From contig NZ_ABOX02000012.1 of the NCBI RefSeq assembly GCF_000172555.1, positions 102,676-166,675 on the forward strand: DNA of 64,000 nucleotides, read 5' to 3'. Shown here in pieces: positions 41,940 through 50,318 of the stretch (the first letter of the stretch is position 1; the number at the start of each line of letters is the position of its first letter). Below the pieces are notes generated by a model that saw only the letters and a program-made list of their open reading frames with translations, had not been told where the DNA came from and did no database searches. The DNA comes from Pedosphaera parvula Ellin514 (lineage in GTDB: Bacteria > Verrucomicrobiota > Verrucomicrobiia > Limisphaerales > Pedosphaeraceae). The translations under genes were made by a program, and so were the position numbers.

Positions 41940-41978
41940 TACCATAACACGAAGCGTCACGTCAACAATTTTATGTGG

Positions 41979-42413
41979 CTACTGAATCTTCACGGAACCC
42001 GTAAGATATAGCTTGGGCGAACTGGTCGAGTTTAAAGGATTGCTGCTGAAGTTCGCGGCTTCGAGTTTATAAACCCAATCTTCAATGAGTTGCAGTACAA
42101 CTGACAAGTCCAGTCGTTCATGCACTGCCGGATATTTTTGCAGATTGGCTTGAGCCAATTTGAACAGTGCAGCCGAAGGCTTGAGCCGGTTTTTCTGTAG
42201 ATGCACAAAGGCGCCGGCAAGCTGAATCATACCCTTATGAAATGAGTAATTCGGCCCTTTTCTATCGACCAGCCAAAGTTCTTCCAGGACATCGTGAGCT
42301 TCGAAGTACAAACCTTGATTGAAGCATTCAAAATAACCGAGGTAATGTGCATCCAGCTCCTGGCCTCGGCAGGCCTCGATTAACGCTGCAATCTTCGCGC
42401 TCTTTTTGCTCAT
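41979..42413 (-). CDS. DUF309 domain protein
   Basis: This 144-residue helical protein has the DUF309 signature FNQGLYFEAHDVLEELWLVDRKG followed by FHKGMIQLAGAFVHLQKNRL. The fold is an all-alpha bundle with conserved Glu/His pairs that could bind metal; the function is unknown. It is read away from parB, with a 286-bp gap between them in which I see no further gene or clear parS site. Confidence 0.85.
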   Translation of the reverse strand: MSKKSAKIAALIEACRGQELDAHYLGYFECFNQGLYFEAHDVLEELWLVDRKGPNYSFHKGMIQLAGAFVHLQKNRLKPSAALFKLAQANLQKYPAVHERLDLSVVLQLIEDWVYKLEAANFSSNPLNSTSSPKLYLTGSVKIQ

Positions 42414-42699
42414 TCAAAAACTCTAATCCATCTGCTTCGTTTGCCGCAATACCAGCTTAAATTTCTGACAATTACCTTATTGCGGGTAGTTTACGTCATT
42501 CGTGGATGGTTCGTCTAAAGCATGCTCGCTGGGCGCATTAATCCATGAAGCATTAGCGGAGGTGGCATTCCGGGGCTGCGCGGATTCGCAAAACCAAGTG
42601 TTTTTCCATCGGATTGCGCTGGCATTGAGCTGCGTCTGACCTGTTTAGACCAACCGGCTAAAGTTGACAACCACCCCCACCCTGCGACACTCTGAGCTT

Positions 42700-43620
42700 A
42701 TGGCAAAACCAGCTTTGGGCCGCGGTCTCGGCGCACTGTTGGGAGGCTCCAATACTCCTGGAAAGCCTACCACCTCTGCTCCAGCGGCCATTACGACCAG
42801 CGCAGCACCCGTGCCCGACACGCGGGATCGAGTGCAACGCATTTCTTTGAATCGCATCCGTCCCTGCTCCTTTCAGCCTCGGAAGGCGTTTTCAGATGAG
42901 GCTTTACGCGAACTAGCCGACTCCATCAAGGAACAGGGTATCGTTCAACCCCTGATTGTTCGTGATCGGGGCGACCACTTTGAACTCATAGCCGGCGAAC
43001 GTCGCTGGAGGGCCTCTCAATTGCTCGGCTTGGCGGAAGTCCCTGTAATCGTGCGCGAGGCTGACGATAAGTCAGTTTTGGAACTGGCCCTAATTGAGAA
43101 CCTGCAGCGGGAAAACCTTAATCCACTGGAAGAAGCCCAGGGCTATTCACAGCTCATTGAGCAATTCCAACTAAAGCAGGATGATGTCGCCACTAAAGTA
43201 GGCAAAAGCCGCGCCGTCGTCGCGAACGCGCTCCGGTTGCTGAAACTGGCTCCCTCCATCCAGGAGCTAATTCGTAATGGCAAGCTTTCCGTAGGCCACG
43301 CGAAAGTTATTCTGGGGCTTCCCAGCGAGAAATTACAAAAGCAAGCCGCTGACAAAGTCATCAGAGACGGCTTGAACGTCCGCCAGACGGAAACACTGGT
43401 GGCCCACCTTCAGGCCTTGGGCCGTGCGACCACCAGCACTCCACCCTCGCCCGTCGCACCTGATGCAAATATTTTGGACCTGGAAAGCAAACTGCGCGAA
43501 CGCTTTGGCACCAAGGTCCGCCTGAAATATGCCCAGGGCAAAGGTTCACTGGAGGTCGCCTTCTTTAGTGATGACGAATTGGAAAGGCTGCTGCAAATCG
43601 TCGGTGTAAAGGTGGATTGA
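42700..43620 (+). CDS. parB: Chromosome-partitioning protein ParB
   Basis: A 306-residue CTPase clamp that loads at parS. The start MAKPALGRGLGALLGG is typical for activation of ParA by the N-terminal peptide. The ParB/Srx domain follows: RISLNRIRPCSFQPRKAF, ELIAGERRWRA (CTP/GERR motif) and LALIENLQRENLNPLEEA. The HTH is DVATKVGKSRAVVANALRLL, and a C-terminal dimer domain ends the protein. The ATG at 42700 was chosen because of the conserved N-terminus. parA is 17 kb away. Confidence 0.93.
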   Translation: MAKPALGRGLGALLGGSNTPGKPTTSAPAAITTSAAPVPDTRDRVQRISLNRIRPCSFQPRKAFSDEALRELADSIKEQGIVQPLIVRDRGDHFELIAGERRWRASQLLGLAEVPVIVREADDKSVLELALIENLQRENLNPLEEAQGYSQLIEQFQLKQDDVATKVGKSRAVVANALRLLKLAPSIQELIRNGKLSVGHAKVILGLPSEKLQKQAADKVIRDGLNVRQTETLVAHLQALGRATTSTPPSPVAPDANILDLESKLRERFGTKVRLKYAQGKGSLEVAFFSDDELERLLQIVGVKVD

Positions 43621-43668
43621 TCCTCGCGACTTTACCTGCATTTTAAAATACGCAAAAATTATCCCTTG

Positions 43669-44790
43669 ATGAACTCGCCCGAACTACGTGACCGTTGTGC
43701 ACAGCAGTTGCTTGCTGCCAGCAATCGCCCTTCAACACTTTCCGCCTTCGTTGGCCTTGATGGCTTTGTCGATGAAATCATTCATGTTGTAGATAAACGT
43801 GAAAACGCCGAGAACTATCAGCGTCTTCCCACCATAGCCAAACTCGCCGAACGCCTGCACGGAGCGGCGGGAATGAGCACCAACATTGAGTTGGTAAATC
43901 AGGTAATTAAACTCGGTGGTAATGGCCCCATCATGGCCAATGCCCTGGCAAGCTTTGGATTGCGTGTCACCTACCTCGGCACGCTTGGCTATCCCACCTT
44001 GCATCCGGTCTTCTCAAACTTTGCCCAACAGGCGGAGGTCTATTCCATCGCTGAACCCGGACACACGGATGCCCTCGAATTTGAAGATGGCAAGATCATG
44101 CTGGGCAAACATTATCCTCTGAAGGATGTAACCTGGCCGAATATACAGGCGCGATTTGGCCGGGAGAAATTCGAATCCAAATTTAGGAGTGCTGATTTGG
44201 TGGGATTTGTCAATTGGACCATGCTTCCATATATGAGTGATGTTTGGGCTTCGCTTCAGAAAGAGCTCTGCCCCGCTCTGAATGGCAGACGGCGCACCAT
44301 GTTCATTGATTTGGCTGATCCTGAAAAGAGAACCAGGGAAGACATTTCGCGTGCGCTTCAGTTGATTGCAGGCTTTGAAAAATATTTCGACGTGGTGCTC
44401 GGCCTGAATGAAAAGGAAGCTGTCGCAATTGGTGAGGTTGTGGGGGTAAAAACAAGTGATCATTCACCCGAGGGCATGGCCAAACTGACCGCAGAGATAA
44501 ATCGTTTGGTCCCCGTTAGCACAGTGGTTGTGCATCCAGTTACCTATGCTCTGGCCTCAAGCAAGCAGGTTGTATCATTGGTTGAGGGACCGTACGTGGC
44601 CAAACCCCTCATCACAACTGGTGCGGGTGATCATTTCAACTCCGGGTTTTGCCTGGGCAAATTACTCGGTTTTGAAAATGAACTTTGCGTTTTACTCGGT
44701 GTAACCACCAGCGGTCACTATGTGCGCACCGCCCACAGCCCCGGCATCAAGGATCTGTTACAGATGCTACAGAACTGGCCTGCAAAATAG
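43669..44790 (+). CDS. PfkB-family carbohydrate kinase
   Basis: A 373-residue ribokinase-like kinase. The N-terminal FVGLDGFVDEIIHVVD and NIELVNQVIKLGGNGPIMANALASFG contain the sugar-binding GGNG motif; the catalytic TTGAGDHFNSGFCLGKLLG is at the end. The middle region is longer than in many ribokinases. The substrate is not clear. It follows parB by 48 bp and precedes def by 42 bp. Confidence 0.85.
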   Translation: MNSPELRDRCAQQLLAASNRPSTLSAFVGLDGFVDEIIHVVDKRENAENYQRLPTIAKLAERLHGAAGMSTNIELVNQVIKLGGNGPIMANALASFGLRVTYLGTLGYPTLHPVFSNFAQQAEVYSIAEPGHTDALEFEDGKIMLGKHYPLKDVTWPNIQARFGREKFESKFRSADLVGFVNWTMLPYMSDVWASLQKELCPALNGRRRTMFIDLADPEKRTREDISRALQLIAGFEKYFDVVLGLNEKEAVAIGEVVGVKTSDHSPEGMAKLTAEINRLVPVSTVVVHPVTYALASSKQVVSLVEGPYVAKPLITTGAGDHFNSGFCLGKLLGFENELCVLLGVTTSGHYVRTAHSPGIKDLLQMLQNWPAK

Positions 44791-44832
44791 GGATTGGCCC
44801 AGGCATTTACATCGATACTATCACATCAGCAA

Positions 44833-45408
44833 ATGAGCTTGAAAGTTATCAAATATGGCCACCCTGTTTTGCGTAAAAAGGGTGAAAAGGTCACGCGAGT
44901 GACTTCGGAGATCAAACAGTTCATCAAGGACATGTTCGAAACCATGTATGAGTCTCGTGGCATCGGCCTGGCAGCGCAACAGGTCGCCAGGGCGGTCCAA
45001 ATTACCGTCATCGATGTTCGTGGAATCACCGATCGTCCCTCCACGCTTGAGCTCAATGGCAAGCCAGCCAGTGTGGAGAAGTTTATGCCTTTGGTTTTGA
45101 TTAACCCGGAAGTAAAACCTGTCGGCCCGAAGGTTGCAGGCACAGAAGGTTGCCTCAGTTTTCCAGAAATTTTCGCCGAAATCACCCGACCGGAAACGGT
45201 GGATGTGGTTGCGATGAATGAGAATGGCGAGCGTATCGAATTCCGGGCCGGCGGATTGCTGGCTCGCGCCGTGCAGCACGAAACCGATCACCTCAATGGA
45301 ATTCTATTCATAGATCGGATGGACACGGAAACGAAACAGGAACTCAAGCCCGAGTTGGAGGAGCTTCAGGCACGCACGAAGGCAGAGCTGAAAAAGTCAA
45401 AGGAATAA
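44833..45408 (+). CDS. def: Peptide deformylase
   Basis: Def removes the formyl group from nascent proteins. The 191-residue metalloprotease shows motif I GIGLAAQQV, motif II EGCLSFPE (metal Cys) and motif III QHETDHLNGILF (HExxH). The C-terminal tail is Glu/Lys-rich. The ATG at 44833 is preferred to a TTG 13 codons upstream because the product then begins with the family's usual MSLKVIKYGHPVLRKK. No fmt gene lies next to it. It converges with rpoN, 26 bp apart. Confidence 0.95.
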   Translation: MSLKVIKYGHPVLRKKGEKVTRVTSEIKQFIKDMFETMYESRGIGLAAQQVARAVQITVIDVRGITDRPSTLELNGKPASVEKFMPLVLINPEVKPVGPKVAGTEGCLSFPEIFAEITRPETVDVVAMNENGERIEFRAGGLLARAVQHETDHLNGILFIDRMDTETKQELKPELEELQARTKAELKKSKE

Positions 45409-45434
45409 GGCTTTAAGGCCTGTTCCGCTTTGGC

Positions 45435-46931
45435 TTAATATACCTTCCGTAAATTGGAAGGTAGAATGTTTAATTCGCTGCGGTATTTCGCAACGGTACG
45501 GCGGGCGATTACGATTCCCTTTTCCTGCAGCATTTTGACGATTTCCTGGTCTGAAAGTGGCTTGGTTGTGTCTTCCTTCTTGAACATCTCCGCAATCATG
45601 TCCTTCACGCTGGTGTTGGACAGACCTTCGCCGGAAGCAGTCTGGATGCCTGCGGTGAAGAAATACTTCATTTCGAAGATGCCTTGCGGTGTCTGCATGT
45701 ATTTGCTGGAGACAGCACGACTGACCGTGGTTTCATGTACCCCCACGGCTTCTGCCACTTGCACCATCGTCATTGGTTTCAGCAGGGAAACGCCTTTTTC
45801 CATGAACTCGCGCTGACGTTTTACGATTTCAATGGCTATGTTGAGAATTGTTTGCTGCCGTTGATGCAGACTCTTGATGAGGAATTTTCCGGCGCGAATC
45901 TTCTCGCGAATATAATTGATTACCTCGGAGGAGTTACCCGATTGCGCCATGAGATCCTTGTATGTGTTGCTGATGCGCAAATGAGGAATCTGCTCATTAT
46001 TGGTGGTTACCACAAAGTCATCTCCGACCTTGTTTACAAAAACTTCAGGGAGAATGTATTGGTGGTTATCCGCCAGAAAAGCCCGGCCAGGACGAGGCTC
46101 CAGCCGTCCGATGCTGGCAATTGCCTCCTGCACTTCATCTACCTCCAACCCCAAACCGCGGGCAATCTCCGGTATGCGCCTTTTGCCCAGCGCGTCCATG
46201 TAATCACGAATGATCTTGTATTCAATTGATTCCTGATCACCTGCTCGTTCCAACTGAAGAAGCAGACACTCACGCAGATCTCTGGCACCGACTCCTGGAG
46301 GATCAAACGTCTGGATAACCTTCAGAACTTCCTCGATTTTGACCGCCGGGATATTGGTGGAAAAGGAAAGCTCATCAATGTTCGCCTTGAGATATCCGTA
46401 GTCATCAATATTGCCAATGAGCATCTCCCCAATCGGCCGCAAATCTTCAGGAAGACCGGATTCCCGAACTTGTTCCAAAAGCACCTCCTGAAGCGAAGTT
46501 CCGGCCACCAGGGAATCGAACATGAACTGCCGTTTCTCCTCTTCATCAGCCGACTGGCGTGTAGGAGCATTGGTTGAGGCGTAATGATCGCGCCACTCCT
46601 GATCGAGTTGGGATAATTTCTCAAACTCCGCCAAAAACTCCTCGGTTTGAGGATCGGCCTTTTCCGTCGCCGGATCAAAAGTCACATCTGCCGGCGGCTC
46701 TGTCGGATCAACGGCTTCAACCTGTTCTCCATCATCTGTTTTTGCCCGCTCAGACTGATCCGTTTCCGGGGCCGCCACTTCCTCAAGGACCGGATTTTGC
46801 TGCAATTCGGTTTCCACCAACGCCTTAAGTTCGAGCGTCGGCGCTTGCAATAATGCCAGTGACTGCTGCATCTGGGGCGATAACACCAGTGACTGCGTCA
46901 GGCGCTGTGCCAGTTGTAAGCCTTGTGCCAT
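45435..46931 (-). CDS. rpoN: RNA polymerase sigma-54 factor RpoN
   Basis: A 498-residue sigma-54. Region I has the Gln-rich QLAQRLTQSLVLSPQMQQSLALLQ; an acidic region II follows (AAPETDQSERAKTDDGEQVE), then the core-binding and HTH segments (VAEAVGVHETTVSRAVSSKYMQTPQG). The RpoN box is ARRTVAKYRSELNILPSNLRK at the C-terminus. It reads -24/-12 promoters with AAA+ enhancer-binding proteins, none of which is in this window. The start at 46931 begins at the conserved MAQGLQLAQ. Confidence 0.95.
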   Translation of the reverse strand: MAQGLQLAQRLTQSLVLSPQMQQSLALLQAPTLELKALVETELQQNPVLEEVAAPETDQSERAKTDDGEQVEAVDPTEPPADVTFDPATEKADPQTEEFLAEFEKLSQLDQEWRDHYASTNAPTRQSADEEEKRQFMFDSLVAGTSLQEVLLEQVRESGLPEDLRPIGEMLIGNIDDYGYLKANIDELSFSTNIPAVKIEEVLKVIQTFDPPGVGARDLRECLLLQLERAGDQESIEYKIIRDYMDALGKRRIPEIARGLGLEVDEVQEAIASIGRLEPRPGRAFLADNHQYILPEVFVNKVGDDFVVTTNNEQIPHLRISNTYKDLMAQSGNSSEVINYIREKIRAGKFLIKSLHQRQQTILNIAIEIVKRQREFMEKGVSLLKPMTMVQVAEAVGVHETTVSRAVSSKYMQTPQGIFEMKYFFTAGIQTASGEGLSNTSVKDMIAEMFKKEDTTKPLSDQEIVKMLQEKGIVIARRTVAKYRSELNILPSNLRKVY

Positions 46932-47086
46932 GTAAATAGATTCTAAGGAATAATCCCAATAGCTCAAGCATGAACTGGTCTGATAATTGCTTTAGCCGCC
47001 TTCGTGCCATACAGTGATTTGTGATTGTCAATCCTAAATTAATTGTCTCGGGAAAATAAATTCGACCCGACGCCAGGCTAAAGAGC

Positions 47087-48004
47087 ATGCAAAAAGCATT
47101 CTCCCGATGGAAAAAAGTTGCTCCGCCCCTTTGGCACCCTTACGGTCAGGCTGTGGCCGTTCAGTTGACCATTCTTGGAAGCGGATCAAGCGGTAACTCC
47201 GCCTATTTGGAGACCGAGGATGCCCGCATTCTTATTGATGCGGGATTCAGTGTCCGCCAGATTCGCCAGCGCCTGGCTACCATTGGCCGGGCACCCGAAG
47301 GCCTTTCAGGGATTCTTATCACGCACGAACACACGGATCACATTAACGGCTTGTTGGGCCTGGCCACGAAACTGAACATTCCCGTTTATTGCAACCGCCT
47401 TACGAAAGACGCCATCGAATACCAATTTCAAACCAAGCTTGATTGCCGTATTTTTGGAACCGGCAGCAGCTTTGAATTGGGCGATGTGATTATCGAAACT
47501 TTCAGCATCCCCCACGATGCCAGCGACCCGGTGGGATTTTTTATGCGTACCACCGCCGGCCAGATTGGCTTTTTGACCGATCTCGGGCATGCCACCAAGT
47601 TGGTTCTGGAGCGCGTGCGTGCGTCCAATGTTCTGGTGCTTGAATCCAATCACGATCTCAAACTGTTGCAGGAGTCCAGCCGTCCCTGGAGTTTGAAACA
47701 ACGCATTGCCGGGCGCCATGGGCATCTTTCGAACACAGAAGCTGCTGATGCTGCTGAAGTAATCATGTCGGCTGACCTGCGGCACCTGTATTTGGGCCAT
47801 CTTAGCCGCGAGTGTAACCGCCCTGAAATTGCGGAACGCACGATGCACGAAAAATTGCAGAAAATTGGCGCCACTCATGTCCGCATCGAGGTGACATCTC
47901 AAGACCTCCCCTGCTCAACTTTGACACTGGTCCCTCCGGCACCATTAGCCGCACCCCAACCACCTGTTCAGTCCCCGATCCAGATTCAACAGACATTGTT
48001 CTAG
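47087..48004 (+). CDS. Metallo-beta-lactamase fold hydrolase, YycJ/WalJ-like
   Basis: A 305-residue MBL protein with LTILGSGSSGNSAYLE, the HxHxDH metal motif THEHTDHINGL, FSIPHDASDPVGF, LTDLGHAT and a late HLSRECN. YycJ-type enzymes are predicted exonucleases or phosphodiesterases near the WalRK system; here no such kinase is seen. The C-terminal 40 residues are Pro-rich (PPAPLAAPQPPVQSP). The ATG at 47087 adds about 25 residues before the first strand; a GTG near 47153 is an alternative start. Divergent from rpoN. Confidence 0.85.
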   Translation: MQKAFSRWKKVAPPLWHPYGQAVAVQLTILGSGSSGNSAYLETEDARILIDAGFSVRQIRQRLATIGRAPEGLSGILITHEHTDHINGLLGLATKLNIPVYCNRLTKDAIEYQFQTKLDCRIFGTGSSFELGDVIIETFSIPHDASDPVGFFMRTTAGQIGFLTDLGHATKLVLERVRASNVLVLESNHDLKLLQESSRPWSLKQRIAGRHGHLSNTEAADAAEVIMSADLRHLYLGHLSRECNRPEIAERTMHEKLQKIGATHVRIEVTSQDLPCSTLTLVPPAPLAAPQPPVQSPIQIQQTLF

Positions 48005-48070
48005 GTCAGGTCTGGTTAATCGTTTTTCCATTGCAGTGATTGAACCGTTGCCCCAATCTCAAAAATCTTT

Positions 48071-48727
48071 ATGGAATGGTTTTACTCGCGCAACGGTCAG
48101 AAAACAGGGCCGGTGATTGACGCTCAATTTAAATTGTTGGTTAGCTCAGGACAAATTACTTCAGAAACGTTGGTATGGCGGGCTGGACTACCAGGTTGGT
48201 TACCCTATGGCAGGCTCGATGCCTCCGTTCCCCCTCCAATACCTCCTCAGCTACGAATTTGGCACAGTAAAAAATTACTGGTTATGGACCATAGTGCCCA
48301 ACTGCCGGATCGTTGCATAAAATGTAACGCTCAGTCCAAAATCCGGTTGAAACGAAAGCTCTACTGGCACAGCCCCGCCTATTATTTACTAATTGTTGCC
48401 GGCGTGCTGGTTTATGCGATTGTCGCGATGGCCATTCGAAAAACTGCTGTCATTGAAGTCGGGCTATGCGATCTCCATTCCACAAAGAGAAGAAACGGCA
48501 TCTGGATAAGTTGGGGCATATTTGCCTTGTCACTGGTTTTGATCGGCTTTGCAATTAGCCTCAAGAATGGATGGCCCGCACTTGCCGGGGGAATCGGCAT
48601 TCTGGCGTCATTGGTTTACGCGGCCATTTCAAACACAACTGTCCATGCCAGCAGAATTGACGAACGTGTGTGGTTAAAAGGTGCCTGCGCCGATTATCTT
48701 TCCACTTTTCCACCAACCCAAAAGTAA
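48071..48727 (+). CDS. GYF_2 domain membrane protein
   Basis: The 218-residue protein opens with a GYF_2-like domain (WFYSRNGQKTGPVIDAQF, then LVWRAGLPGW), a motif common to bacterial membrane proteins of unknown role. A CIKC pair (CIKCNAQ) follows and could bind metal. Then come two or three transmembrane segments (YYLLIVAGVLVYAIVAMAI, WGIFALSLVLIGFAISL, WPALAGGIGILASLVYAAI). It converges with glnE, 16 bp apart. No function can be assigned. Confidence 0.75.
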   Translation: MEWFYSRNGQKTGPVIDAQFKLLVSSGQITSETLVWRAGLPGWLPYGRLDASVPPPIPPQLRIWHSKKLLVMDHSAQLPDRCIKCNAQSKIRLKRKLYWHSPAYYLLIVAGVLVYAIVAMAIRKTAVIEVGLCDLHSTKRRNGIWISWGIFALSLVLIGFAISLKNGWPALAGGIGILASLVYAAISNTTVHASRIDERVWLKGACADYLSTFPPTQK

Positions 48728-48743
48728 ATCAGAGGGTGTCTGA

Positions 48744-50231
48744 CTATTCAGATACCAAAACTTTCTCGTAAACCTGGCGAATAGCACTGCGTATTCTCTG
48801 CAATTCCTTGCGAAATTCCTCTGGAGAAAAAAAACCGCACCTAATGGATACACGATAAAAAGGAGCCTCTTCCGTTGGCAGGACGGTTTCACCTTCAAAA
48901 CTCCAGCGTCTTAAGATTCCTTCAATGCGACGAAGTTTCTTATAGTTTTCAATCAACAGGTGAGCGTCCTGCTTATCAATGACACCGTTGTCCCTGCCCT
49001 TTTCGAGCGCCTTAAGAGTATTCGGTTCCTGCCAACCATTCGCCAAACAGAGCGTCTGGGCTATAAACTCCGCATCCATCAATCCACCAAGCCCGGTCTT
49101 AATAGCCAGGGTATCCTGACCTGCCGGCGTGCGCTCCTTTTCGATGCGATAACGCATGTGCCGAATCTTTTCCTTCCACGCCGGTACGTAAGCGACCAAA
49201 CCAGATTTGGTTTTTGCTGAGGCTCCAGGTTTGGCTTTCTGCAATTTACTGTGCTTCTTCGAAGTCCGTTTCGCAGTTTCCACGAAATTAGCAGCCACAT
49301 TCGCTGGACGAAAATCTGTCAGGACCGCAACTAACTCCTGAAAGCGTCGGCCCAATTCCATATCTCCTGCCACAGCACGGATCCTGGAAATCGATTGAAT
49401 CTCCCACAATTGCGCGCGGTGCCGATAATAATCCTCGTATGCCTCCAGGGTGTTAACCAGCAAACCCTTCTCTCCATCGGGACGCAACCGGGCATCGGTC
49501 AGGAAAACAATTCCTTGTTCTGTCCTTCCCGAAAGCATGTCCATTACCTCAGTCGCCATTTTTTGAAGTTTAGGCAGATCTTTTGGTGAAACATCAGTGA
49601 TGAAGGTGATGTCCAGATCCGAACCATAATTTATCTCGGAGCCACCCAGCTTGCCGAGTCCGACAATCACGAACGGCGAACTTCTGATTTTATGTTTACG
49701 CAAAACCACTTCCAATGCGTATCGGAGACACGCATCAGCCAGACCGGAAAGTTCGGTAAGATTCTGTTCGAAATCAGCCAGACCAAGAATGTCGCGCAAC
49801 CCAATTCGCATCAGTTCAGCTTGATGGTATCGACGCAGCCAGAGTCGCTGGTCAGGATCATCCTTCCCATAACGAAGATCAACCAGTGTTTCCTCGGAGC
49901 TTTTCCGCTGTCGCAAGCGACCACTCATAACCAACTCATCAACGAGATCGGGTGTCCGAATCGCCACCTCGGCCAAAAACTCAGACCGGTCGAAAAGCAG
50001 CAGGAGCAGCTCGAAAATGGAAGGGTTGCTATTCCATAGCTCAAACATGGTTGATCGAGCGCCATAAGCAGCGATAAAGTTGTCGAGGCGGGTTAGGACC
50101 CGGTCGGGATCGGACAATCTTCTTTCAATTACTTTTCTGTCGGCAGGCTTTTTGTCCGGCTTGGGACAAAGTGCAAAAAACCTGGGCAATAACTGCATAG
50201 CCAGATCCACCGTCCGGTTACTGACATGCAC
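48744..50231 (-). CDS. glnE: GlnE C-terminal half: regulatory and adenylyltransferase domains
   Basis: This 495-residue ORF is the C-terminal half of glutamine-synthetase adenylyltransferase. A helical part (about 1-150) is followed by the nucleotidyltransferase core GLGKLGGSEINYGSDLD (from residue about 191) and LTDARLRPDGEKGLLVN, then the C-terminal helical domain (LGGLMDAEFIAQTL). The frame is open upstream to 50318, beyond the GTG at 50231, and family residues (ILERNSFKQ, AFKLLGEFVYGPGYVHVS) lie there, so the true gene is continuous with the N-terminal half. See the finding on two compensating frameshifts. Confidence 0.8.
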   Translation of the reverse strand: MHVSNRTVDLAMQLLPRFFALCPKPDKKPADRKVIERRLSDPDRVLTRLDNFIAAYGARSTMFELWNSNPSIFELLLLLFDRSEFLAEVAIRTPDLVDELVMSGRLRQRKSSEETLVDLRYGKDDPDQRLWLRRYHQAELMRIGLRDILGLADFEQNLTELSGLADACLRYALEVVLRKHKIRSSPFVIVGLGKLGGSEINYGSDLDITFITDVSPKDLPKLQKMATEVMDMLSGRTEQGIVFLTDARLRPDGEKGLLVNTLEAYEDYYRHRAQLWEIQSISRIRAVAGDMELGRRFQELVAVLTDFRPANVAANFVETAKRTSKKHSKLQKAKPGASAKTKSGLVAYVPAWKEKIRHMRYRIEKERTPAGQDTLAIKTGLGGLMDAEFIAQTLCLANGWQEPNTLKALEKGRDNGVIDKQDAHLLIENYKKLRRIEGILRRWSFEGETVLPTEEAPFYRVSIRCGFFSPEEFRKELQRIRSAIRQVYEKVLVSE

Positions 50232-50318
50232 GTATCCCGGGCCATAAACAAATTCACCCAGTAGTTTGAAAGCTCGGTCAATCTGTTTGAAGGAGTTCCT
50301 TTCCAGAATCGCTTTCCA

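Noticed and set aside
47130..47160. TGGCAC as a sigma-54 promoter in front of the MBL gene
   Set aside because: The matching TTGC block at the right spacing is missing.
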